Of a stretch of 64,000 nt of DNA, positions 31,966-44,060 are shown one piece after another (within the stretch, counting starts at the first letter, position 1; every line of letters starts with the position of its first letter). A program made the translations under genes and the position numbers. The stretch is from assembly GCA_963665165.1 (NCBI GenBank), contig OY761989.1, positions 1,054,001-1,118,000 on the forward strand, written 5' to 3'. Under the pieces are notes generated by a model. It had not been told where the DNA came from. It saw only the letters and a program-made list of their open reading frames with translations, and did not search any database. This stretch comes from G963663315 sp963665165. GTDB lineage: Bacteria > Pseudomonadota > Gammaproteobacteria > Arenicellales > Poriferihabitantaceae.

Positions 31966-32397
31966 ATGGCCAAGAAAATAGACGCTTATATCAAGCTTCA
32001 GGTTCCCGCAGGCGATGCCAAGCCAAGTCCTCCGGTCGGTCCGGCGTTAGGCCAGCATGGCGTGAATATCATGAATTTTTGCAAGACTTTCAATGCAGAA
32101 ACCCAGGATATGGAAAAAGGGTTGCCGGTGCCGGTGGTGATCAGTGTTTATTCGGATAAAAGTTTTACTTTCGTCAAGAAAACCCCGCCGGCTTCCGTGC
32201 TTTTGAAAAAGGCTGCGGGTATTGACAAGGGAAGCAGCGTGCCGAATCGCGACAAGGTCGGCAAAGTGACCCGGGTGCAACTGGAGGAAATCGCGAAAAC
32301 CAAACAACCCGACCTGAGCGCCTGGGACCTGGAGCAGGCGGTGAAGATCATTGCCGGCAGCGCGCGCAGCATGGGCATAGAAACAGAGGGGGTGTAG
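31966..32397 (+). CDS. rplK: 50S ribosomal protein L11
   Basis: Forms the GTPase-associated centre with 23S rRNA and is needed for RelA activation and thiostrepton binding. It has 143 residues (E. coli 142), with YIKLQVPAGDAKPSPPVGPALGQHGVNIMNFCK at the N-terminus. Proline-rich linker intact. A TTGGAG ribosome site precedes ATG 31966. It sits one nucleotide before rplA. Confidence 0.97.
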   Translation: MAKKIDAYIKLQVPAGDAKPSPPVGPALGQHGVNIMNFCKTFNAETQDMEKGLPVPVVISVYSDKSFTFVKKTPPASVLLKKAAGIDKGSSVPNRDKVGKVTRVQLEEIAKTKQPDLSAWDLEQAVKIIAGSARSMGIETEGV

Positions 32398-32398
32398 C

Positions 32399-33100
32399 AT
32401 GCCGAATCAAGGTAAAAGAAGCCGGGCCGCAAACAGCCGCGTCGATCGCGGAAAACTCTATCCACTCAACGATGCGCTTGCGCTGGTCAAGGATTTGTCG
32501 CAGGCCGGATTTGATGAAACGGTGGACGCGGCCGTTGTTCTTGGAGTCAATTCCAGGAAATCGGACCAGAATGTAAGAGGGGCCACAGTGATGCCGAAAG
32601 GCACCGGAAAAACGGTGCGGGTGGCGGTTTTCGCCGAAGGGGAAAATGCGGAAGCGGCGAAAGCGGCGGGGGCTGACCTGGTTGGACTCGCTGATCTGGC
32701 GGAGCGGATCAAAAAAGGCGAAATCGAATTTGACCTGTGTATCGCGACGCCGGACTCCATGCGTGTGGTCGGACAGCTTGGCCAGATTCTCGGGCCGCGG
32801 GGCCTGATGCCGAATCCCAAGGTAGGCACGGTGACCCCCCATGTAGCCAAAGCCGTTCAGGACGCGAAATCCGGGCGGGTGCAATTCCGGATCGACAAGG
32901 CGGGAATTATTCATTGCCCGATCGGGAAGGCGTCGTTTGAACCACAGGCCCTGGAGGAAAATTTGAACGCTCTGGTGTCCGCCTTGATCAAGGCCAGGCC
33001 AGCGTCCGCCAAAGGACAGTATATTCGCCGGGTTTCATTGTCCAGCACAATGGGGCCAGGCGTGAAAATTGATCGTGCGAGTATTGCGGCGATCAGATAG
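32399..33100 (+). CDS. rplA: 50S ribosomal protein L1
   Basis: Builds the mobile L1 stalk that guides the exiting tRNA, and in E. coli represses rplK-rplA translation. It has 233 residues (E. coli 234). TVDAAVVLGVNSRKSDQNVRG, GPRGLMPNPKVGTVT and FRIDKAGIIHCPIGK are typical. The ATG starts one base after the rplK stop, so coupling is likely. A 201-nt leader follows before rplJ. Confidence 0.97.
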   Translation: MPNQGKRSRAANSRVDRGKLYPLNDALALVKDLSQAGFDETVDAAVVLGVNSRKSDQNVRGATVMPKGTGKTVRVAVFAEGENAEAAKAAGADLVGLADLAERIKKGEIEFDLCIATPDSMRVVGQLGQILGPRGLMPNPKVGTVTPHVAKAVQDAKSGRVQFRIDKAGIIHCPIGKASFEPQALEENLNALVSALIKARPASAKGQYIRRVSLSSTMGPGVKIDRASIAAIR

Positions 33101-33226
33101 TTTTGGGGCGTTGCATGATTCGTATCCCCTGGATGCTGATTCGTTGCAGGGCTGTCAAAGACCGCAGGTGGGTGGAATTTCAACTCTTAAATGTGTTTTT
33201 CATCGGGTATTTGCAAGTGAACGACA

Positions 33227-33292
33227 TGTCCTGCGCAGACGGTGAGCCGAAATCAGGAATTTCCCTGACGCAGGACACCATTATTTTTGGAG
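33227..33292 (+). promoter_or_regulatory. L10-type leader of rplJ, with possible attenuator
   Basis: TGTCCTGCG (33227-33235) pairs perfectly with CGCAGGACA (33269-33277). Inside are a small CGG/CCG hairpin and TCAGG/CCTGA (5 bp), giving a branched junction like the leaders bound by L10-(L12)4. TTATTTTT follows the outer stem within 3 nt, then GGAG (33289-33292), the rplJ ribosome site. Feedback by L10 is known for rplJ-rplL in E. coli. The U-run also makes the outer stem resemble a terminator, so attenuation is possible. The earlier part of the gap (33101-33226) shows nothing clear. Confidence 0.6.
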
Positions 33293-33301
33293 TGTGATTA
33301 T

Positions 33302-33832
33302 ATGAGCTTAAGTCTCGATCAGAAAAAAGCGGTGATCAGCGAGGCGGCCGAAGCCATTTCTTCGGCCCGGGCTGGTGTACTGGCCGAGTATCGTGGATTC
33401 AATGTTCAACAGTTGACCTCGTTGCGCGCGGAAGCGCGAAGCGCCGGAGTCTGGATCAAGGTCGTCAAAAACAACCTGGCCCGGATCGCGGTCAGGGATT
33501 CCGGGTTTGAATGCCTGGCGGAGCACTTTACGGGTCCGGTCATTTTCTCTGCTTCCGAAGACCCGGTTGCCGTTGCCAGAGTCATGGCCGCGTTTGCCAA
33601 AGACCATGAAAATTTCAGGATTACTGTGGGCGCCATGAATGGCGAACTCATTGATCCGGCCATGATTCAGCGTCTTTCGTCATTACCGGGCCGGGATGAG
33701 TTGCTGGCGAAACTGATGGGTACCGTCCAGGAACCTGTCCGGAAACTGGTCTCGACACTGAACGAGGTTCCCGGAAAAGCGGTACGCACCTTCGCTGCCA
33801 TAGCGGAAGCGAAAGAAGCGTCGGCGAGCTGA
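33302..33832 (+). CDS. rplJ: 50S ribosomal protein L10
   Basis: Base of the L7/L12 stalk. ATG 33302 lies 9 nt after GGAG and gives 176 residues (E. coli 165). QKKAVISEAAEAISSARAGVLAEYRG and the C-terminal L12-binding helix region (about residues 135-176) are typical. An upstream in-frame ATG at 33287 would place the start inside the leader and before the ribosome site. rplL follows after 63 nt. Confidence 0.96.
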   Translation: MSLSLDQKKAVISEAAEAISSARAGVLAEYRGFNVQQLTSLRAEARSAGVWIKVVKNNLARIAVRDSGFECLAEHFTGPVIFSASEDPVAVARVMAAFAKDHENFRITVGAMNGELIDPAMIQRLSSLPGRDELLAKLMGTVQEPVRKLVSTLNEVPGKAVRTFAAIAEAKEASAS

Positions 33833-33895
33833 TCGTTGAAACTTTTGTCCATCATTTGATTATTTAATTTTGTCCAGCTATCAGGAGTAATTACC

Positions 33896-34279
33896 ATGGC
33901 TTTAAACAGAGAGGAAATCCTTGACGCAATCGCTCAGATGTCGGTTCTCGACCTGTCTGAATTGATCAAGGATATGGAAGAAAAATTCGGGGTTTCCGCG
34001 GCGGCCCCGGCCGCTGTGGCCGTAGCGCCGGCAGGCGGCGGTGAAGCGGCTGTAGAGGCGGAGGAGAAAGATGAATTCGATATCGTACTGACCAGTTTCG
34101 GCGACAAGAAAGTGGGTGTGATCAAAGCGGTTCGCAGTATTACCAGTCTGGGCCTCAAGGAAGCCAAGGACCTGGTGGAAAAAGCGCCCACTGCGATCCG
34201 GGAAGGCGTTGGCAAGGATGAAGCCGAAGATATCAAAAACCAGCTTGAGGCGGCAGGCGGAACCGTCGAACTCAAGTAA
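33896..34279 (+). CDS. rplL: 50S ribosomal protein L7/L12
   Basis: Acidic stalk protein present in several copies; recruits EF-Tu, EF-G and other GTPases. It has 127 residues (E. coli 121). The N-terminal dimerisation domain is followed by an Ala/Gly-rich hinge (AAAPAAVAVAPAGGGEAAVE) and the C-terminal factor-binding domain (FGDKKVGVIKAVRSITSLGLKEAKDLVE). CAGGAG lies 8-9 nt before the ATG, a strong ribosome site fitting its high copy number. Confidence 0.97.
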   Translation: MALNREEILDAIAQMSVLDLSELIKDMEEKFGVSAAAPAAVAVAPAGGGEAAVEAEEKDEFDIVLTSFGDKKVGVIKAVRSITSLGLKEAKDLVEKAPTAIREGVGKDEAEDIKNQLEAAGGTVELK

Positions 34280-34324
34280 TCCGGCTTTGGCCCGGCGGCT
34301 TGGCGTCACAACCGGGGCCACGTT

Positions 34325-34400
34325 TGCGTTTCCTTGAAACGCATGGATGTTTTGCATGTTCCAGCGGGTATGGACAGGGCTTCAGGTAAAGCCTGTCCAT
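34325..34400 (+). terminator. Two hairpins between rplL and rpoB (attenuator or processing site)
   Basis: Hairpin 1 is an 8-bp perfect stem, TGCGTTTC/GAAACGCA (34325-34332 with 34336-34343), loosely followed by GTTTT. Hairpin 2 (34370-34400) pairs ATGGACAGG with CCTGTCCAT and extends through CTT/AAG past one bulged G. In E. coli a partial terminator and an RNase III site lie in the same place and set the ratio of L7/L12 to polymerase. The same role here is inferred from position. Confidence 0.6.
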
Positions 34401-34441
34401 GCTTCCGGAGCATCGGATGATCTGTTATTCAGAGGGTAGAC

Positions 34442-37400
34442 ATGGGTTATTCATATAACGAAAAGAAGCGTATTCGAAAGAACTTCAGTAAACGTTCCGA
34501 TGACTATCAGGTTCCTTACCTGCTGGCTACACAGAAAGAATCATACCGTAAATACCTGCAGGCGGACACGCCGCCGGAACAGCGTATTGACCAGGGTATC
34601 CAGGCCGCGTTCAAATCGGTGTTCCCGATAGAGAGTTACAATGGCACCGTTATTCTGGATTTCGTCAGCTATCGCCTGGAAAAACCCAAGTTCGATGTGA
34701 CCGAATGCCAGCAGCGTGGCCTGCTCTATTCCTGCCCGTTGCGCGCTGTCATGCGTCTGGTCATTTTCAATAAAAGCGGCAGCGGCAAGAAACCCAAGGA
34801 TATCATCGAACAGGAGGTCTATCTCGGTGACATGCCGTTGATCACCGACAACGGCACTTTTGTAGTCAACGGAACCGAGCGCGTAATCGTCTCCCAGTTG
34901 CACCGTTCACCCGGTGTTATTTTCGACCATGACGGCGGCAAGACACACGCTTCCAGAAAGTTGTTGTTTACCGCCCGCATTATTCCGTATCGCGGGTCCT
35001 GGCTGGATCTGGAATTCGATCCGAAGGATCTGCTGTATATCCGGATTGACCGGCGCCGCAAGTTACCGGCCACGATCATGTTGCGGGCGCTGGGCTACAG
35101 TACCGAAGAAATGCTGGCCATGTTCTTTGAAAACGACTCCATTACGTTGACCGAAACCGGGGCGACGCTGCAACTGGTTCCTGAGCGGTTGCGGGGGCAG
35201 CGCCTGTATTTCGACTTGATCGGCGCCAATGGCAAGGTGCTGGTGGAGGCGGAAAAAAGAATTGCGACCCGGCATATCAGGGAGCTTGAAAAAGACGGTA
35301 TCCACGAAATAGAGGTGCCCACCGAATATATTCTGGGACGCACCCTGGCCCGGGATATCGTCAATACGGAAACCGGAGAGTTGCTGGCGGAGGCAAACAC
35401 GGAAATCACCTTGAAAGCGCTGGACGATTTCCGGGAAAACGGGATCACCCGGCTGGAAACCATTTACACCAGCGATATTGATTGCGGGCCATTTATTTCA
35501 GAAACCCTGCGCATGGATCCAACCCGCACGGCGGAAGACGCGCACATTGAAATCTACCGCATGATGCGCCCCGGCGAACCGCCCATCAAAGAGGCCTCGG
35601 CGGCCTTGTTCAGCAATCTGTTCTTCAACCACGAAAGATATGACCTTTCTGCGGTGGGACGGATGAAACTCAATCGACGCCTGGGTCGGGAATCCGACGA
35701 AGGCCCCGGTACATTGAGCAAGCAGGACATCGTCGATGTAATGCGGAAAATCATCTACCTGAAGAACGGCAAGGGTGAAATCGACGATATCGACAATCTC
35801 GGGAATCGCCGGGTGCGTTCAGTCGGTGAACTGGTCGAGAACCAGTTCCGGATTGGCCTGGTTCGGGTCGAACGCGCGGTCAAGGAGCGGTTGAATCTGG
35901 TTGAAAGTGAAAATCTGACCCCCCAGGACCTGATTAACGCCAAACCGGTGGCCGCGGTTGTGCGGGAGTTTTTTGGCTCCAGCCAGTTATCCCAGTTCAT
36001 GGATCAAACCAATCCTCTTTCAGAGGTCACTCATAAACGGCGGGTTTCCGCCTTGGGTCCGGGCGGATTGACACGCGACCGGGCCGGATTCGAGGTCCGT
36101 GACGTACATCCGACCCATTATGGACGTGTTTGTCCGATCGAGACTCCCGAGGGCCCCAATATCGGCCTGATCAACTCCCTGGCCTGTTTTGCCAAAACCA
36201 ATGAATACGGTTTTCTGGAGACTCCGTATCGCAAGGTGAAGAATGGCAAGGTCACCGATGAGGTGGACTACCTGTCCGCGATCGAAGAGCATAAATTCAT
36301 CATCGCCCAGGCCAATTCCAGACTCGATTCCAACGGCAGGTTTGTCAATGTACTGGTTTCCTGCCGGCACAAGAATGAGTCTTCGCTGTCTTCCCCCGAC
36401 CAGATCGACTACATTGATGTGGCGCCTCAGCAGATTGTTTCGGTGGCGGCGTCACTGGTTCCGTTCCTTGAACACGATGACGCCAACCGGGCGCTGATGG
36501 GCGCCAACATGCAGCGGCAGGCGGTGCCTGTGGTGCGCAGTGAAAAGCCGCTGGTCGGTACCGGTATGGAACGCACGGTCGCGATCGATTCCGGAGTGAC
36601 TGTGATTGCGCGCCGCGGCGGTACGGTCGATTCCGTGGACGCTTCCAGGATCGTGGTGCGCGCCAACGATGATGAAGAACTCGAAGGGGAGCCGGGTGTC
36701 GATATCTACAACCTGACCAAATACCAGCGCTCTAACCAGAATACCACCATCAATCAGCGTCCTCTGGTGGAAGTGGGCGACTCGGTTGACCGGGGTGACG
36801 TTCTGGCCGATGGGCCGTCTACCGATATGGGCGAACTGGCTCTTGGCAGAAACGTGCTGATCGCTTTCATGCCCTGGAATGGCTACAATTTCGAAGATTC
36901 GATCCTGATTTCCGAACGGCTGGTAAAGGATGATGTCTATACCTCGATTCATATCGAGGAACTGGCCTGCACCGCGCGCGACGCCAAACTGGGTTCCGAG
37001 GAGATCAGTCGGGATATTCCCAATGTCAATGAGAGCGCCCTGTCCAAACTGGATGAATCCGGCATTGTCTATATTGGCGCCGAAGTGCACCCTGGCGATA
37101 TTCTGGTCGGTAAAATCACCCCCAAGGCCGAGACCCAGTTGACGCCGGAGGAAAAACTGCTTCGCGCCATTTTCGGCGAGAAGGCTTCTGACGTGAAAGA
37201 CACCTCCCTGCGTATGCCGTCGGGAATGAAAGGCACGGTCATCGACGTTCAGGTGTTTACCCGGGAAGGTCTTGCAAAAGATGCCCGCGCGATCGCAAAT
37301 GATGAGGATGAACTGATCACCGTACGGAAAAACCTGAATGACCAGTTGCGGATTGTCGAGGATGACGCCTTTGCCCGGATTGAAAAGCTGTTGCGTGGCC

Positions 37401-38521
37401 AGGTCGCGGAAGGCGGCCCCGGCAACCTGATGGCGGGGGAGGCCGTGACGGATGACTATCTGACCAGCCTGGGCCGCAAGGAATGGTTTGAAATTCGTCT
37501 TCGAAACGAAGAAGTCAACCAGGCGATCGAGAAAATCCGGGACCAGATGGATGTCCAGCGTGAGGAGTTCGACCGCCGTTTCGAGGAAAAACGCGGGAAA
37601 ATCGAAATGGGCGATGACCTGGCTCCGGGCGTTCTGAAAATCGTCAAGGTTTTTGTCGCGGTAAAACGGAGATTGCAGCCCGGCGATAAAATGGCGGGGC
37701 GCCATGGTAACAAGGGGGTCATTTCCAAAATCATTCCGGTTGAGGACATGCCTTATATGGAAGACGGTACCACAGTGGATATCTGTCTGAATCCCCTGGG
37801 GGTGCCTTCGCGGATGAATGTGGGGCAGGTTCTGGAAACCCATTTGGGGTGGGCGGCGAAAAAACTGGGCGAGAGAATTGATGAAATGCTGCGCAAGAAC
37901 AGGCGCACCGACCAGGTCCGCAGATACCTTGAAAAGGTGTACAACTCCAGCGGCAAGAAAGAATCACTGGGTGATTTTTCGGATACTGAATTGATCGAGC
38001 TGGCAAAAAACCTGGGCGAGGGAGTGCCCATGGCGACCCCGGTATTCGATGGCGCGCACGAAAGTGAGATCAAGGGCATGTTGAAGCTGGCCGGAATTCC
38101 GGAGAGTGGCCAGACCACACTGTACGATGGCCGCTCCGGCGAACCGTTTGACCGGCCGGTTACTTGCGGTTACATGTATATCCTCAAGCTGAATCACCTG
38201 GTTGACGACAAGATGCATGCCCGTTCAACCGGGCCTTACAGTCTGATCACCCAGCAGCCGCTGGGGGGCAAGGCGCAGTTCGGCGGTCAAAGATTCGGTG
38301 AAATGGAAGTCTGGGCGCTGGAAGCTTATGGCGCCGCCTATACCTTGCAGGAAATGCTTACGGTCAAGTCCGATGATGTGGGCGGTCGTTCGAAGATTTA
38401 CGAGAATATTATTCGTGGTGACCATGGCATGGACACCGGTATGCCGGAATCGTTCAATGTTCTGGTCAAGGAGATTCGCGCGCTGGGACTCAACCTGGAG
38501 TTGAAACATGACCGTCACTGA
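34442..38521 (+). CDS. rpoB: RNA polymerase beta subunit
   Basis: It has 1359 residues (E. coli 1342). The rifampicin region reads SSQLSQFMDQTNPLSEVTHKRR, with the usual resistance positions in wild-type form except that the E. coli N518 equivalent is Thr. GPGGLTRDRAGFEVRDVHPTH, the active-site lysine area GDKMAGRHGNKGVISKI and the C-terminal GGKAQFGGQRFGEMEVWALE are intact. ATG 34442 follows an AGAGGG ribosome site. A short tandem GCCACAGA repeat sits in the 78-nt gap to rpoC. Confidence 0.98.
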   Translation: MGYSYNEKKRIRKNFSKRSDDYQVPYLLATQKESYRKYLQADTPPEQRIDQGIQAAFKSVFPIESYNGTVILDFVSYRLEKPKFDVTECQQRGLLYSCPLRAVMRLVIFNKSGSGKKPKDIIEQEVYLGDMPLITDNGTFVVNGTERVIVSQLHRSPGVIFDHDGGKTHASRKLLFTARIIPYRGSWLDLEFDPKDLLYIRIDRRRKLPATIMLRALGYSTEEMLAMFFENDSITLTETGATLQLVPERLRGQRLYFDLIGANGKVLVEAEKRIATRHIRELEKDGIHEIEVPTEYILGRTLARDIVNTETGELLAEANTEITLKALDDFRENGITRLETIYTSDIDCGPFISETLRMDPTRTAEDAHIEIYRMMRPGEPPIKEASAALFSNLFFNHERYDLSAVGRMKLNRRLGRESDEGPGTLSKQDIVDVMRKIIYLKNGKGEIDDIDNLGNRRVRSVGELVENQFRIGLVRVERAVKERLNLVESENLTPQDLINAKPVAAVVREFFGSSQLSQFMDQTNPLSEVTHKRRVSALGPGGLTRDRAGFEVRDVHPTHYGRVCPIETPEGPNIGLINSLACFAKTNEYGFLETPYRKVKNGKVTDEVDYLSAIEEHKFIIAQANSRLDSNGRFVNVLVSCRHKNESSLSSPDQIDYIDVAPQQIVSVAASLVPFLEHDDANRALMGANMQRQAVPVVRSEKPLVGTGMERTVAIDSGVTVIARRGGTVDSVDASRIVVRANDDEELEGEPGVDIYNLTKYQRSNQNTTINQRPLVEVGDSVDRGDVLADGPSTDMGELALGRNVLIAFMPWNGYNFEDSILISERLVKDDVYTSIHIEELACTARDAKLGSEEISRDIPNVNESALSKLDESGIVYIGAEVHPGDILVGKITPKAETQLTPEEKLLRAIFGEKASDVKDTSLRMPSGMKGTVIDVQVFTREGLAKDARAIANDEDELITVRKNLNDQLRIVEDDAFARIEKLLRGQVAEGGPGNLMAGEAVTDDYLTSLGRKEWFEIRLRNEEVNQAIEKIRDQMDVQREEFDRRFEEKRGKIEMGDDLAPGVLKIVKVFVAVKRRLQPGDKMAGRHGNKGVISKIIPVEDMPYMEDGTTVDICLNPLGVPSRMNVGQVLETHLGWAAKKLGERIDEMLRKNRRTDQVRRYLEKVYNSSGKKESLGDFSDTELIELAKNLGEGVPMATPVFDGAHESEIKGMLKLAGIPESGQTTLYDGRSGEPFDRPVTCGYMYILKLNHLVDDKMHARSTGPYSLITQQPLGGKAQFGGQRFGEMEVWALEAYGAAYTLQEMLTVKSDDVGGRSKIYENIIRGDHGMDTGMPESFNVLVKEIRALGLNLELKHDRH

Positions 38522-38599
38522 TTCCGGGGTTGCCGGAATAACCGGGCCACAGAGCCACAGAGCAGCGAATTCGCTGGCAGCTAACAGAGGCAGTAAATA

Positions 38600-42823
<4,224 letters not shown>

Positions 42824-42887
42824 GCGAGCGAGCGTGATGGAGATCAGGCCTTTGTGGCCATATTGCGGTTTTATCGGGCTTCATCCC

Positions 42888-42916
42888 TTGACAGAAGGGC
42901 TGTCGCGGCATAAAAT
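42888..42916 (+). promoter_or_regulatory. Strong promoter of the str operon
   Basis: Consensus TTGACA (42888-42893), a 17-nt spacer and TAAAAT (42911-42916), followed by a GC-rich discriminator CGCGCCCCC, as expected for a stringently controlled ribosomal promoter. The start near 42923 leaves a leader of about 120 nt before rpsL. It probably serves the whole run of ribosomal protein genes downstream. Confidence 0.8.
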
Positions 42917-43041
42917 CGCGCCCCCTTGGGTATGGATACCAGTCACCCCCCTGCAGAATTTTCGAAACCTTACAGGAAGGCTGGCGGTATTTCAGGGGCA
43001 GGTGGAAATAACGTGAGAATTATTTTTTAGAAATCCAGCGA

Positions 43042-43416
43042 ATGCCGACACGAAACCAACTGGTCAGAAACCCGCGGCAAAAGCAGGTCAGGAAATCCAA
43101 TGTTCCGGCCCTGCAGGCTTGTCCGCAAAAGCGCGGTGTTTGCACCCGGGTGTATACGACGACGCCCAAGAAGCCAAACTCCGCACTGCGCAAGGTGGCC
43201 AGGGTCCGTTTGACCAATGGGCATGAGGTGACCACTTATATCGGTGGCGAAGGTCATAACCTGCAGGAGCACTCGGTGGTGCTGATCAGAGGGGGGCGGG
43301 TGAAGGATTTGCCGGGCGTTCGGTATCACACAGTGCGTGGAGCGCTGGATACGTCCGGTGTCCCGGACAGGCGCCAGGGTCGTTCGAAATATGGCGCAAA
43401 ACGTCCCAGGTCCTGA
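43042..43416 (+). CDS. rpsL: 30S ribosomal protein S12
   Basis: Decoding-site protein. It has 124 residues (E. coli 124). The streptomycin-relevant loops TTPKKPNSALRK and GGRVKDLPGVRYHTVRG carry the sensitive (wild-type) lysines. The N-terminus MPTRNQLVRNPRQKQ differs slightly from the usual MATINQLVRKPR. The ribosome site is weak. First gene of the str operon; rpsG follows after 136 nt. Confidence 0.97.
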   Translation: MPTRNQLVRNPRQKQVRKSNVPALQACPQKRGVCTRVYTTTPKKPNSALRKVARVRLTNGHEVTTYIGGEGHNLQEHSVVLIRGGRVKDLPGVRYHTVRGALDTSGVPDRRQGRSKYGAKRPRS

Positions 43417-43552
43417 ATTGCGGGCATTTGATTTGTTAAGTATATAAAGAGAGGCTTGAGTTCAAGCCCGGGCAGCAGGCTGCAGCAATCCCGTATATTG
43501 CTGAACGATGTTGCCGAACCTCAACCCGGACCGGCCGGAACGAAATCGAGAC

Positions 43553-44023
43553 ATGTCAAGACGAAGAGAAGTCCCCAAGAGGAAGATTTTGCCTGATCCC
43601 AAATACAAGGATCAGACGGTCGCAAAATTTATCAACATCATCATGCTGGACGGCAAGAAGTCGATTGCCGAGAAAATCATGTATGGCGCGCTGGATATCA
43701 TCAAGGAGCGAGGCAGGGAGGACGTGGTCGAGGTTTTCAACACGGCCCTGGAAAACGTCAGTCCCGGTGTCGAAGTGAAAAGCCGCCGTGTCGGCGGCGC
43801 CACCTACCAGGTGCCGGTTGAAGTGCGCCCGAACCGTCAAATGGCGCTGGCTATGAGATGGCTGGTGGCCGCCGCGCGCAAACGGTCCGAAAAATCCATG
43901 ACAGCCCGGCTGGCCGGGGAACTGATGGATGCCTCGAACGAGCGTGGCAGCGCCTTCAAAAAACGGGAAGACACCCACAAGATGGCCGAAGCCAACAAGG
44001 CGTTTTCGCATTACAGATTCTAG
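43553..44023 (+). CDS. rpsG: 30S ribosomal protein S7
   Basis: Nucleates 30S head assembly and in E. coli represses the str operon. ATG 43553 gives MSRRREVPKRKILPDPKYKD and 156 residues, the normal length; 15 extra codons upstream are open but not conserved. VGGATYQVPVEVRPNRQMALAMRWL and the C-terminal KMAEANKAFSHYRF are typical. The 136-nt rpsL-rpsG gap is the place where E. coli has the S7 control site; I see no specific fold there. Confidence 0.97.
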   Translation: MSRRREVPKRKILPDPKYKDQTVAKFINIIMLDGKKSIAEKIMYGALDIIKERGREDVVEVFNTALENVSPGVEVKSRRVGGATYQVPVEVRPNRQMALAMRWLVAAARKRSEKSMTARLAGELMDASNERGSAFKKREDTHKMAEANKAFSHYRF

Positions 44024-44060
44024 AACCGATATTGCTTCATACGAATCCGGACCCAGGGCA

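Noticed and set aside
36452..37843. 463-codon open frame antisense to rpoB
   Set aside because: Low-complexity shadow of a highly conserved coding gene; no ribosome site or domain.
38540..38580. Tandem GCCACAGA repeat between rpoB and rpoC
   Set aside because: Only two short copies; no promoter or hairpin results from it.
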